The translations under genes and the position numbers were made by a program. Positions 19,050-27,935 of a stretch of 64,000 nucleotides of DNA are shown one piece after another. The stretch is from Oceanirhabdus sp942490885 (lineage in GTDB: Bacteria > Bacillota > Clostridia > Clostridiales > Clostridiaceae). The stretch is from assembly GCA_942490885.1 (NCBI GenBank), contig CALNYT010000002.1, positions 4,340,001 through 4,404,000 of the forward strand. The letters run 5' to 3'. How positions within the stretch are numbered: position 1 is the stretch's first letter; the number at the start of each line of letters is the position of its first letter. The notes under the pieces are model-generated. The model was not told where the DNA came from, ran no database searches, and saw only the letters and a program-made list of their open reading frames with translations.

Positions 19050-19073
19050 AATCCCCACATTTCTGTGAGGATT
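19050..19073 (-). terminator. Intrinsic terminator after the repeat-protein gene
   Basis: AATCCCCACA pairs with TGTGAGGATT; eight T residues follow on the minus strand. One of three near-identical terminators in this window (also 23307-23339 and 25062-25090). Confidence 0.85.
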
Positions 19074-19086
19074 GCTTCACTTTAAT

Positions 19087-21231
19087 TTATTTTTTCTTAT
19101 TACCTTTGCCGTTACTATTTCCTTTTCCATTACTTACTGGTTTCCCTTGAATAACAATTTGGGTTGCTTTACCTTCCACAACACCGTTCTTTGATTCACT
19201 AGCCGTTAAATAAACCTTTACTTTTTTACTACAACTTAATAATTGTTCAACTGTTACTTTATTTCCTTGAACATCGACTATTTGTGTTGTTTTATCAATT
19301 TCTAATATTACTTCCGCTATTTTACCGTTACCATTACTTTGATTTCTTACACGAATCATAGTATCTCCCTGTTTCTCATAAGCAGATACATATCCCATTA
19401 TATACAATTGCGACTTATATTCTTGATCATAATCGTCGTCATCATCATTATCATGTTCATCATCTTCACCTTGTTCTAAAACTATTATCTTATAGGCTAA
19501 TGATTCAGCTGACCAGCCATTTATTGTTGGTATAGTGTATATACATATAACCTCTGCACCTTCATTTAAATCTGATTTACTTAGTTTTTCCCCATCAATA
19601 TCTATAATCTCAGTATTATTATCAATCTTTAATACAATATTATCATAATAATTATCTGATTCTTCAATTTCAATCAATGTTCTATCATCATTAGTATCTC
19701 CGATTTCACCTTTTACTGCTAACGCATTTTTAACAATAATTTTTTCAGCTATACCAATTGGAATACTACTCTTTGTCAATCTCTGTCCAAAGATAGCTTT
19801 AACAACAGTTCCCTCTTTAATATCACCTAACTCTAACTTCTCTCCTTGTTCATTTACAATATCAGTATTATTATCAATATTTAAATCAACATATTTGGGT
19901 GCCTTTTCAGTTAAAGCTTCTCCTACAATTGATATTCTGTTTTTATAATAATTAGATACTTTATAAACCATACCTTCTACTATCTGCTTATCTTCCACTT
20001 TACCTTTTTCTAAAATAATTATCTTATATGCTACTGTTTGAGGTGGTAAATTTCTTGTTGAAATATTACTATGAATACCTACTATTTTCATACCTTGATT
20101 AAGATCATAAAAACTTAACTTTTTTCCTTTTATATCTAATATCTCAGTATTTTCTCCAATTATTAATGCCATCTCAGGATAAGAATTTGTTTTCTTATCT
20201 CCAACTAATATTAATGAATTATCTCCATATTCATTTATTTGAAGAATGTTTCCTTTAATTCCACTTGAATTCTTGATAATTATTTTTTCAGCATAAGTAG
20301 TAGTCTGCTTATCATCAGTTAATTTTTTACTGTAAACAACCTCTACAACACTACCCTGTTTTACTTTTTCTAAAGATACTTTTATTCCTTCTTCATTAAT
20401 GATATTAGTATTTTTAGTTATGAATATATTATAATTTCCATAAGCATTATCGGTTTTACCTTTTCCTACTATAGTTAAAAAGGCCTCTTTATTAAATTCT
20501 GATTCCGTTTCATTCTCAATATCTACAATAACATCTACCATTCCTTCTACTATGTGTTTATTTTCTTTAATTTCATCCATAACAATTATTTTATAAGCTC
20601 GAGATTGGGGTGTTATACTCCTTGTTGAACTCATACTGTGTATACCTACTATCTTCATACCCTCTTCAATATCATTAATGGATAATTTATCTCCATCTAT
20701 ATCAACTAATTCTGTATTTTGTCCAATTATTAAACTATACTCACTCTCATAATCTTCTTTGTTTTCTTCAATAGTTAAGTAATAATAATTCCTATTACTA
20801 CTTTCTTTAATTTCTAAAACAGTTCCTTCTCTTCCTACTCCATCTTTTATTATAACTTTTTTAGCAGTTACAACTGGTATTAGATTCGTTGTTGCTCTTC
20901 CTTCATAAACAACTTCAACAACTGACCCTTCTTTTATTTTATCCTTATTTAAGTTATTTCCTCTAGTATCTACTATTTCAGTTTCATCATTAATGTTTAA
21001 TATTAATTCATTGTATTCCCCTTGCACAGCTTCACCACTAACAACAATATAATTGCCATTCTTTTGTGCTACATACCCATCTGTTACTGACATTACTTCA
21101 ATTTCTTTTTTCTCTATTGTTTGCTTTATAGTAGCTAAATCATTAGTTTTTAATGCCTGTGCACTAGTTGCCATTGCAGTTGAAGATACAAAAAAACATG
21201 TGAATACTGCTAATATTCTCTTTTTGAACAT
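19087..21231 (-). CDS. Secreted protein of seven alternating beta repeats (DUF3221-like)
   Basis: 714 residues with a signal peptide (cleavage probably after ATSAQA, about residue 26). The rest is seven units of about 85-95 residues, each with strands, a TxIxDxxGxxL turn, and an end such as AEKIIIKN or AYKIIVLE. Units 1, 3 and 5 end in GSVVEVVY-type strands; units 2, 4 and 6 carry GMKIVGIHS and S/T-R-x-x-PP/PQ-x-x-AYKI, so the gene grew by triplication of a two-unit module. The pattern resembles DUF3221/YobA-like OB folds. An Asp-rich linker (about residues 598-612) precedes the last unit, and the C-terminus is Gly/Asn/Lys-rich. Extracellular or wall-bound; binding role likely, ligand unknown. 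Confidence 0.85.
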   Translation of the reverse strand: MFKKRILAVFTCFFVSSTAMATSAQALKTNDLATIKQTIEKKEIEVMSVTDGYVAQKNGNYIVVSGEAVQGEYNELILNINDETEIVDTRGNNLNKDKIKEGSVVEVVYEGRATTNLIPVVTAKKVIIKDGVGREGTVLEIKESSNRNYYYLTIEENKEDYESEYSLIIGQNTELVDIDGDKLSINDIEEGMKIVGIHSMSSTRSITPQSRAYKIIVMDEIKENKHIVEGMVDVIVDIENETESEFNKEAFLTIVGKGKTDNAYGNYNIFITKNTNIINEEGIKVSLEKVKQGSVVEVVYSKKLTDDKQTTTYAEKIIIKNSSGIKGNILQINEYGDNSLILVGDKKTNSYPEMALIIGENTEILDIKGKKLSFYDLNQGMKIVGIHSNISTRNLPPQTVAYKIIILEKGKVEDKQIVEGMVYKVSNYYKNRISIVGEALTEKAPKYVDLNIDNNTDIVNEQGEKLELGDIKEGTVVKAIFGQRLTKSSIPIGIAEKIIVKNALAVKGEIGDTNDDRTLIEIEESDNYYDNIVLKIDNNTEIIDIDGEKLSKSDLNEGAEVICIYTIPTINGWSAESLAYKIIVLEQGEDDEHDNDDDDDYDQEYKSQLYIMGYVSAYEKQGDTMIRVRNQSNGNGKIAEVILEIDKTTQIVDVQGNKVTVEQLLSCSKKVKVYLTASESKNGVVEGKATQIVIQGKPVSNGKGNSNGKGNKKK

Positions 21232-21526
21232 GTGTTTTACCTCTTTTCAAATTTATATATATTACCACTTCCATAAATATATACGCTGATACCTCTAATA
21301 AGTCAGGGGGTTTTTTGTTAAATTTTATAAAAACAAAAATATTAATTTTATTATCCTTTTAAATAATTCAATACAATATTTCTTATATGTAATGGTCACA
21401 ACTTGTCCCTTTCCATATTATACTATACAATTCCCTTAATCTTTCTCAAAACATAGAATTTATTTTATCATTTAAACACAATATAAATAAGATTATTTTT
21501 CAAAATACTAGAATAGGAAGTCTTAT
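21232..21526. other. AT-rich divergent intergenic region
   Basis: Separates the divergent repeat-protein and serine-hydrolase genes and must hold both promoters. I see no strong consensus promoter, riboswitch or ORF in it. Confidence 0.5.
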
Positions 21527-23308
21527 ATGAAAATTTATAGCAAAATAACCTTTTTTATTATCACCATTATATTATTAATTTTTACTACTTCAATTAAAGT
21601 TTACGGTATAGACCTTGATCACATAATTAAATATGCTGATGTAGTTTTAGAAAAATCTATTTCAAATGATTACATATTTATTTTGCCTGATTCACCAAAT
21701 AACGAGGTAAATTATTCTATATATTACAAGAAGAACTTAACTGATGATAATTGGAATTTCCTTAAGTCAAGTGGACTCTTTTGCACCAACTTAGACGGAA
21801 TTGCCATGGGCTCTAAAACCTTGTTATTTATTGATAAGCCTTCATTGAACATTGAAGATTACAATATCATGATCTCTTGTAACAAAGCCAACAGTCTCAC
21901 AACTAATAATAATAATAATAATAATAATATCACTGACTATAAAAAATCTTTTTTCTATAGTCCTCAACTTGCATTTCCAATAAACAAAACTGCTGCTGCA
22001 ATCTTTAATTATAAAAGAATATTTGATAGTTCTTATATATGGAACATTCCTCTTGATGATTCCATAAAAGATATTGAAGATATAAAAATTAGTATTAAAG
22101 ATACAAAAAAAGTCTATACTCCGCGGTATAGTATAGATAATAAGAATAATAATATTTTAATAATAAACCCTCCAGAGAATGGTTATAAACTAAATGAGGA
22201 TTATAGTTTAAGAGTTGATGTTAAATCTTCTAAAAAATCTTATTTTCAATCTTTTCGATATGTTAATAAAAGAGATGAAAAATGGTTTAGAGAATACTTA
22301 AAAAATAATGTGTCAGGTATAACTAAAAAAATATTAAATAATCCAGATGATTATAAGGTTCAACTTCTTTATACAGAAATAACAAGAGATAAAAATGGAG
22401 TGCCTTATTTTGATAGCTATTCATATAACATGGTTGATGAGAATTATTTTTATCCTGCCAGTTCAATAAAATTATCCTCTTGCCTTTTATCATTAGAGAA
22501 AATCAATAACTTGAATATTGAAGGTTTAAATATGTATAGCACAATAAATTTTGCCGAATCTAGAGAAGTTCCGACTAGAGAAACCATTAATTCTATTTAT
22601 GGTTATATTAAAAATATATTGCTATATAGCGATAACTATTCTTTTAATAAGTTGTATGAATTTTTAGGTCAAAAATCCTATAATGAGGATTTAAAAAGCC
22701 ATGGTTATAATAATACTAAAATAATCCATCGTTTAAACACAATATTTGATTACGAAGATAATAAATATTCTAGTGAAATAACTTTTTTCGATGAACTTGG
22801 TAATAAAATTTATTCAGAACCTGAAAAGTTTAATAATAACAACTTATTTAACACCCATCCATTAGGTCTAACTTTAGGTTCTTTTGTTCAAAAAGATTTT
22901 TCAAGGAAAAATTCTAGTTCATTAAATGATCTTCAAGGGATTCTAGCTGCTGTGATCTTTAATGATTATTTTAAAAATGAATATAAGTTTAATCTGACAG
23001 ATGAAGATTTAGCCTTTCTAAGAAAATATCTTGAGAAAAATGATCATAAATATTTATTGTATGGAGGCAATCCATACTCTTATAAAAAAAATATTCATAT
23101 GTTAAATAAGTATGGAATGGCTTATGGTTTCTTTATTGATAATGGATATTTTTATGATGAAGCATCAAAAAAAGAATTCCTATTAACAGCTGTTATTTAT
23201 GCAAATGAAAATGGATATCTCGATGATATATATGAATATCATTCTAAAAGTATCCCCTTCCTCAAAGAGATTGGAAAAGTGGTATTAGATTATACTAATT
23301 CAAATTAA
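21527..23308 (+). CDS. Secreted serine hydrolase of the class A beta-lactamase fold
   Basis: 593 residues with a signal peptide (about residues 1-28). Residues 30-290 form an unassigned region. The C-terminal half has the three active-site elements of the beta-lactamase/penicillin-binding fold in order: SSIK (Ser312 to Lys315) in YPASSIKLSSCLL, an SDN at 368-370 in LLYSDNYSFNKLYEFLG, and a KYG triad in MLNKYGMAYGFFID in place of KTG. Such proteins are usually extracytoplasmic peptidases or inactive relatives rather than drug-resistance enzymes. It contains eight consecutive Asn encoded by an AAT repeat. AGGAAG precedes the ATG. Confidence 0.85.
   Translation: MKIYSKITFFIITIILLIFTTSIKVYGIDLDHIIKYADVVLEKSISNDYIFILPDSPNNEVNYSIYYKKNLTDDNWNFLKSSGLFCTNLDGIAMGSKTLLFIDKPSLNIEDYNIMISCNKANSLTTNNNNNNNNITDYKKSFFYSPQLAFPINKTAAAIFNYKRIFDSSYIWNIPLDDSIKDIEDIKISIKDTKKVYTPRYSIDNKNNNILIINPPENGYKLNEDYSLRVDVKSSKKSYFQSFRYVNKRDEKWFREYLKNNVSGITKKILNNPDDYKVQLLYTEITRDKNGVPYFDSYSYNMVDENYFYPASSIKLSSCLLSLEKINNLNIEGLNMYSTINFAESREVPTRETINSIYGYIKNILLYSDNYSFNKLYEFLGQKSYNEDLKSHGYNNTKIIHRLNTIFDYEDNKYSSEITFFDELGNKIYSEPEKFNNNNLFNTHPLGLTLGSFVQKDFSRKNSSSLNDLQGILAAVIFNDYFKNEYKFNLTDEDLAFLRKYLEKNDHKYLLYGGNPYSYKKNIHMLNKYGMAYGFFIDNGYFYDEASKKEFLLTAVIYANENGYLDDIYEYHSKSIPFLKEIGKVVLDYTNSN
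21905..21929 (+). repeat. In-frame (AAT)n microsatellite
   Basis: About eight AAT units inside the serine hydrolase gene, encoding Asn123 onward. Slippage would change length by whole codons only. Confidence 0.9.
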
Positions 23309-23339
23309 AAATCCCTACAGTTTCTTCTGTGGGGATTTT
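23307..23339. terminator. Bidirectional terminator
   Basis: Arms 23307-23320 and 23327-23339 pair with one mismatch, between the converging serine hydrolase and DUF2807 genes. Same sequence family as 19050-19073 and 25062-25090. Confidence 0.85.
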
Positions 23340-23347
23340 AATATAAC

Positions 23348-24121
23348 CTATTTTATCTTCTTTACACAAGAAAGACCTGATACTTCTGAAACTTCAATTT
23401 CGCCCTTTCCTTTATACTCTAACCTTGAGAATCCACTTGCTTCAACTTTAATTTTTCCATCAGTATTTATTACCGCATTGCTACTACCACTAATCTCTAT
23501 CTCAGCATTTTCTACTTTAAAATCTTCTAAATCAGTACCACTTACACCGGAGATATCACAGGAAAGATTTTTACCAGCACCTTCAAGTTTAACCTTACTA
23601 CAACCACTAATATCTACTTTAATATCTCCTGTTTTTATCTTACCACTTAGATTACTTACCCCTGAAAGATCAACATTGAAATCATGATCAAATTCGAATC
23701 CTTCTTTTAGTTCAAAATTCGTTACTCCAGAACCTTTAATTACATATATATCTGGCATTTTTATTGTAGCCTTTATAGTTACATTATTATAATTGTGCTT
23801 ATCATCAAGCGATAACATAAGAGTATCCCCTTTTAGCTCAACCTCAAGATATTCAGTTAGATTATTATCATATGTAACCTCTACATTAAAATTATCTGAC
23901 TTTTCAATAGTCACCTCAAACTCATGGGATGCAGATATATTTTTGAAGTTTTCCAATTTAAATATTTTTGTTTCTGCTTTTTCAGATCCTGTTATTATTG
24001 ACCTGTTAATTAATATTTTTGTCTCTGATCTTCCTGATTCTTTTAGTGTTGATGCACTAATTAAAGTACAACATGTTACTGTTAATGCAAGTGTAGTTAT
24101 TATTGATATTATTTTTTTCAT
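23348..24121 (-). CDS. Secreted DUF2807 (head GIN domain) beta-helix protein
   Basis: 257 residues with a signal peptide (about 1-23). The mature part matches DUF2807: NFKNISASHEFEVTIEKSD, then EYLEVELKGDTLMLSLDD, followed by a run of short repeats of the GSSNAVINTDGKIKVEASG type that build a right-handed beta-helix. Members are extracytoplasmic and often described as putative auto-transporter adhesin-like; no enzyme activity is expected. Monocistronic, with a GGGGAGAGGG site upstream. It converges on the serine hydrolase gene and shares its terminator. Confidence 0.9.
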   Translation of the reverse strand: MKKIISIITTLALTVTCCTLISASTLKESGRSETKILINRSIITGSEKAETKIFKLENFKNISASHEFEVTIEKSDNFNVEVTYDNNLTEYLEVELKGDTLMLSLDDKHNYNNVTIKATIKMPDIYVIKGSGVTNFELKEGFEFDHDFNVDLSGVSNLSGKIKTGDIKVDISGCSKVKLEGAGKNLSCDISGVSGTDLEDFKVENAEIEISGSSNAVINTDGKIKVEASGFSRLEYKGKGEIEVSEVSGLSCVKKIK

Positions 24122-24246
24122 AGCCTTTCCCTCTCCCCTTTTAAATCATTTATTTTCTTTCTATAAACATAATATCAATCACTAATATACATCTTATACT
24201 CTATTTGTAAAATAGTTGTAAATTCAATTATATTGTATGGATTTTA

Positions 24247-24930
24247 CTATTTGAAGATATACTTATTTACTATATCCCTATAATTAGATTGGTAAAACGG
24301 ATGCTGCCCCTCTTTGATATCTTTTTCCAATTCATCTTTTAGTGCATCCACCAATGCTACAAATTCTTTAAATCCTACTTTATATGTTGCAAATCCTCCG
24401 TAACGTCCTGTCTGCATTATTAAGTGTGATTTTCCTTCACCTAGATAGTATAATTGTACAGCCCATTCTAAAACTATCTTTCCAGTTCCAACTGTCCAAA
24501 GGAATTCTATTTGTTTAGATGCTTTTCCAATTTTGGTCTCTTCATTGTTAATCCTATTTTTTAGAGCTAAATCATCACATTTCCAACTAGGTCCACCATA
24601 CATTTCTTCATCTTTAAGTACAATTGGTGACGAAAATCCTCCTGATAATAAAATATGATGTTCTCCTGGCAATGGAATTGCTCCAGCGTATGGTTGTATA
24701 TACATCTGGTTTTGACCATGTTTATTCAATAAAAATACTTGAGCATAAGTAACTTTTAATTTTCCACCTATCTTTGTTTTTACCGGACTTAGTGGTATTC
24801 CTTTATTTTTATCATGTTCCTCAAAGTACACATATATCACGTCTACAAGTTCTAGTCCTTGTTTATTAGCTTCTTTTATAATGCTCTTTTCTTGACGCTC
24901 ATAATTTTTTGGCAAACGTTTTTCATTCAT
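24247..24930 (-). CDS. Hypothetical soluble protein
   Basis: 227 residues, no signal peptide or membrane segment. I do not recognise the family. The middle is rich in aromatic residues and glycine (QPYAGAIPLPGEHHILLSGG, GGPSWKCDDLALKN, LMQTGRYGGFATYKVGF-like stretches) and both ends are charged helices. Start at the ATG at 24930, preceded by a GGAG-type site (TAAGGAGATTAGGGT). Stands alone between the DUF2807 gene and the disrupted manC. Confidence 0.7.
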   Translation of the reverse strand: MNEKRLPKNYERQEKSIIKEANKQGLELVDVIYVYFEEHDKNKGIPLSPVKTKIGGKLKVTYAQVFLLNKHGQNQMYIQPYAGAIPLPGEHHILLSGGFSSPIVLKDEEMYGGPSWKCDDLALKNRINNEETKIGKASKQIEFLWTVGTGKIVLEWAVQLYYLGEGKSHLIMQTGRYGGFATYKVGFKEFVALVDALKDELEKDIKEGQHPFYQSNYRDIVNKYIFK

Positions 24931-25061
24931 ACCCTAATCTCCTTACTATATCTAATGTAGTACTGCCTACAATTCTTTTTATTTGATAATTCAGCTTAAT
25001 GTAAGCTTCTAAACACATTCAGTATTTCATTTTGATTGTATTATAACATACAAATAATAAA

Positions 25062-25090
25062 AATCCCCACAGAATAACTCTGTGAGGATT
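25062..25090 (-). terminator. Intrinsic terminator downstream of manC
   Basis: AATCCCCACAGA (25062-25073) pairs with TCTGTGAGGATT (25079-25090); a T tract follows on the minus strand. Confidence 0.85.
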
Positions 25091-25145
25091 AAATTACTGT
25101 ATTAAATTCATTTGAATATTTCCTAACTATTAGGAAAACCTTCAT

Positions 25146-25958
25146 CTATAAGTACCCTTCGTAATTACCTTTCTCTTTTAACTTATTCACTAGGTATTTA
25201 ACCTCTTGATCTCTATTTTTATCCATTATGAGAATTACATCTCCGTCCTCAACGACAACTAAGTCCTTGACTCCAAATCCTATAATGAATTTATCTTTTG
25301 CAAATACAGAACAATTTTCTGATTGCTCTATAAATACGTTTCCTCTTACACCATTTCCATTATGACTTCTCAGGAACCTGCTCAATGCTGCGTAATTACC
25401 TACATCATCCCAAATAAACTCACATTTAACCACATATCCCTTGCGAGTCTTCTGCATTATTCCAAAGTCTACCGATATCCCATCTATGAGATTATACTGA
25501 TCCTCAACTATCTTGTCTTCATTTTCTGTATCTAGGTTAACATATATATCCATAAGTCTTTTATATGTCTTTCCTAAATATTTTTCCATCTCTCTTAGGA
25601 ATACATCTGCTCTCCATACAAACATTCCGCTATTCCAGAGATAATTACCTTTCATCAGTAGATCTTTTGCTACCTCCAGGTTAGGTTTTTCTAGGAATCT
25701 TGAAATCTTATAGGTCGGTATTTCACCACTAACACGGTTCCCCATTTCTATATATCCATACCCTGTTTCGGGTCTTGTAGGTTTTATACCTATGGTTACT
25801 AATCCTCGTCTTCTCTGTGCTGTTTCAATTGCGTTTTCAATAGTGTCCCTAAATTGTTGTTCACCATCAATATAGTGATCTGAAGGAAGTACAATCATTG
25901 TTGCATCCTTATCTTTCTTTAAAAGCTTAACCGCTGAGAGACCTATACATGTAGCGGT
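25146..25958 (-). pseudogene. manC: Mannose-1-phosphate guanylyltransferase, C-terminal part (split gene)
   Basis: Residues 87-355 of a GDP-mannose-forming enzyme (mannose 1-phosphate + GTP). The frame is open from the island junction at 25958, reading TATCIGLSAVKLLKKDKDAT and then MIVLPSDHYI, with family motifs GYGYIEMG and FLEKPN (sugar-phosphate binding) and SGMFVW further on. It has no own start; an internal ATG at 25898 makes a shorter ORF but lacks the nucleotide-binding N-terminus. The missing part lies at 51393-51650, and the two join in frame at a GACC shared by both island ends. Whether the enzyme is ever restored by excision is open. Confidence 0.9.
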
Positions 25959-25982
25959 CGGGTTTTAGACGTTATGGGTCAT
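25956..25982. other. attL: left junction of the island
   Basis: Shared crossover bases GGTC (plus strand) at 25956-25959, then the left attP arm at 25962-25982. This 21-bp arm is an inverted copy of the right arm at 51370-51390 with three mismatches (shared core TAGACG plus GGTCAT). Confidence 0.85.
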
Positions 25983-26029
25983 TTCTTAGAATTTTTATAA
26001 TTATTTTTGATTTGCTAATAGAATTGCTT

Positions 26030-27592
26030 TTAAGAATGGAACTTATAGTAAATATCAATCTTCTTTTTTCTTGTTTCCTTATCTTCTGAAATTATTATCT
26101 TATCTATTAAACTTTCAACTATGAATCTATCAAACTCTTGAAAGTTTAATATCTTATCAATCTTATCTTTATATATCTTATATAGGTTATCCTTATCATC
26201 ATGTCTTTGCTTAAGCTCTAATAGCTCTTCTTTTCTCTGCAACAGAGAATTCTGTCTTCTCTGAATACCTTTAGTTATATTTTCAAAGTTTCTCTGATTA
26301 ATAACCTCATTTAACTTATCTACATACACATTTTCAAATTGAGTATCTAATTTTTTAAGTTCTTTATCAATTTGTTTTATTTCCTCTTCATAATTATTCT
26401 TTTTAGATATCATACCTTTTGCATCTTCATATAATTCATCTTTATTAACCTGTTTCTCAACAAACTTTATTAAATCTTGAATAATTATTTCTTTAAGATA
26501 TTCTTCTTTTACTGAGTGAGCAGTACACCTTCCCCCACCCATTTGACTACTAGTGCATTTATAGCCTTGATATCTCTTCTTATAAGACATGGAGCCATTA
26601 CATTCATTACATTTAAGGACGGTAGAAAATATATGCTTTGCATTTCCCTTATATCTATATCCTGTAGACCTTCGCTTCATTTCTTTCTGGACTTCTTCAA
26701 AGGTATCTTTATCTATTATTCCTTCAAACTCCCCACCATGTATCCATTCTTCCTCAGACACTTTTACTACTTTTTTTACTTTATAGCTTAATCTCTTATA
26801 TTGTCCCTGTACCATTATTCCTCCATACTTAGGATTTGTGAGTATCGACTGAATAGTATTGTTTGTCCAGAGTCCAAATTTAGCTTTAGCAAAATTATTT
26901 AATCGTGAAGAGGGAGGAAGTATATTTTTTTCATTAAGATAAGTTGCAATTCTGCCAAATCCCCACCCCTGTAAATACAAATCATATATTTGCTTTACTA
27001 CTTCTGTTGTTTCATCTTCTGAAGGAACTAATTTCTTAGTTTTAATGTTCCCTTCAAAATCATCTACAATTTTATATCCATAAGGTGGTTTACTAGCAAT
27101 ACTTGAACCTCTTATCATTCTTTGCTTTAGTCCATCTCTTGTTCTTCTTGAGCAGTCTTTGATATACATTTCATTTAGGATATTTTTAAAAGGTACAATG
27201 TCATTTACTTCTTCTAATGTATCTACATTATCTAGTACAGATATAAATCTTACATTATTAACTTTAAAATAATCTTCAATATAATATCCTGCAACCACAT
27301 AGTTTCTTGCAAACCTTGATAGGTCACGGGTTAAAATCATATTGATTTTACCTTTTTCAATATCCTCTTTCATTCTTATAAAGCTATCTCTTTCAAAGTT
27401 TGACCCTGAGAATCCTTGATCCTCATAGACTTCAATAAGATTATAAACTGCATCTTTATCACTTTTACTCTTTTCAAGTAACCATTTTTTTAAACTTTGT
27501 ACCTGAGCAGGAATTGATTCCTGCTGCTCTTTTTTATCAGTAGAAACTCTTGCATATATAGCAACATTCCAAATTTTTCTCACACCATTCAC
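26030..27592 (-). CDS. Large serine recombinase (island integrase)
   Basis: 520 residues from a GTG at 27592, whose GTGA overlaps the stop of the preceding small ORF. Resolvase domain at 10-150 with nucleophile Ser17 in YARVSTD and the catalytic Arg cluster in LTRDLSRFAR; recombinase domain about 165-270; zinc ribbon with Cys328, Cys331, Cys346 and Cys356; then a coiled coil (about 385-480), the part that governs synapsis in this family. It should catalyse attP x attB integration through a two-base staggered cut and needs a directionality factor to excise. It lies 48 bp inside the left end, as expected for the integrase of this island. Confidence 0.95.
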   Translation of the reverse strand: MNGVRKIWNVAIYARVSTDKKEQQESIPAQVQSLKKWLLEKSKSDKDAVYNLIEVYEDQGFSGSNFERDSFIRMKEDIEKGKINMILTRDLSRFARNYVVAGYYIEDYFKVNNVRFISVLDNVDTLEEVNDIVPFKNILNEMYIKDCSRRTRDGLKQRMIRGSSIASKPPYGYKIVDDFEGNIKTKKLVPSEDETTEVVKQIYDLYLQGWGFGRIATYLNEKNILPPSSRLNNFAKAKFGLWTNNTIQSILTNPKYGGIMVQGQYKRLSYKVKKVVKVSEEEWIHGGEFEGIIDKDTFEEVQKEMKRRSTGYRYKGNAKHIFSTVLKCNECNGSMSYKKRYQGYKCTSSQMGGGRCTAHSVKEEYLKEIIIQDLIKFVEKQVNKDELYEDAKGMISKKNNYEEEIKQIDKELKKLDTQFENVYVDKLNEVINQRNFENITKGIQRRQNSLLQRKEELLELKQRHDDKDNLYKIYKDKIDKILNFQEFDRFIVESLIDKIIISEDKETRKKKIDIYYKFHS

Positions 27593-27759
27593 CTCGTCTT
27601 TTGTTGTTCTCGGTAAATGGTGGTTGTGTGATTATCTTCATTATACCATTCATCTGTAATTACTTCATTGGACAGTTTTTTCCTTACAATTTCCTTTATA
27701 AGTTTATCAATTTCTTTATTTCCAAAGTGAGATACTACTGAAATTTGTTTTTTATTCAT
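27589..27759 (-). CDS. Small ORF upstream of the recombinase
   Basis: 56 codons, ATG at 27759 eight bases after CCGGAGGG, TGA overlapping the recombinase GTG. It begins MNKKQISVVSHFGNKEIDKL and ends in EDNHTTTIYREQQKTR. No family recognised. The overlap implies translational coupling to the recombinase, and a recombination directionality factor is one possible role. The codons for HTTTI contain a 15-mer that recurs in the island's right-end headers. Confidence 0.65.
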   Translation of the reverse strand: MNKKQISVVSHFGNKEIDKLIKEIVRKKLSNEVITDEWYNEDNHTTTIYREQQKTR

Positions 27760-27935
27760 ATACCCTCCGGAAATATTGCTTACATTAAATACTAATTTTA
27801 TTTCATTTTTTAACTCCTTATTATACGATATGATAGTATTTATCTTATATTGCTCATAATTTATATAAACTGAAATAACATATATCCTTTCATATATTAA
27901 ACATAAATATCTCCACCTTAATTTTTTTCTAAGCT

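Noticed and set aside
26030..27592. Recombinase as part of a separate transposon unrelated to the island
   Set aside because: It lies 48 bp inside attL, and the inverted att arms fit a large serine recombinase, so it is the island's own integrase.
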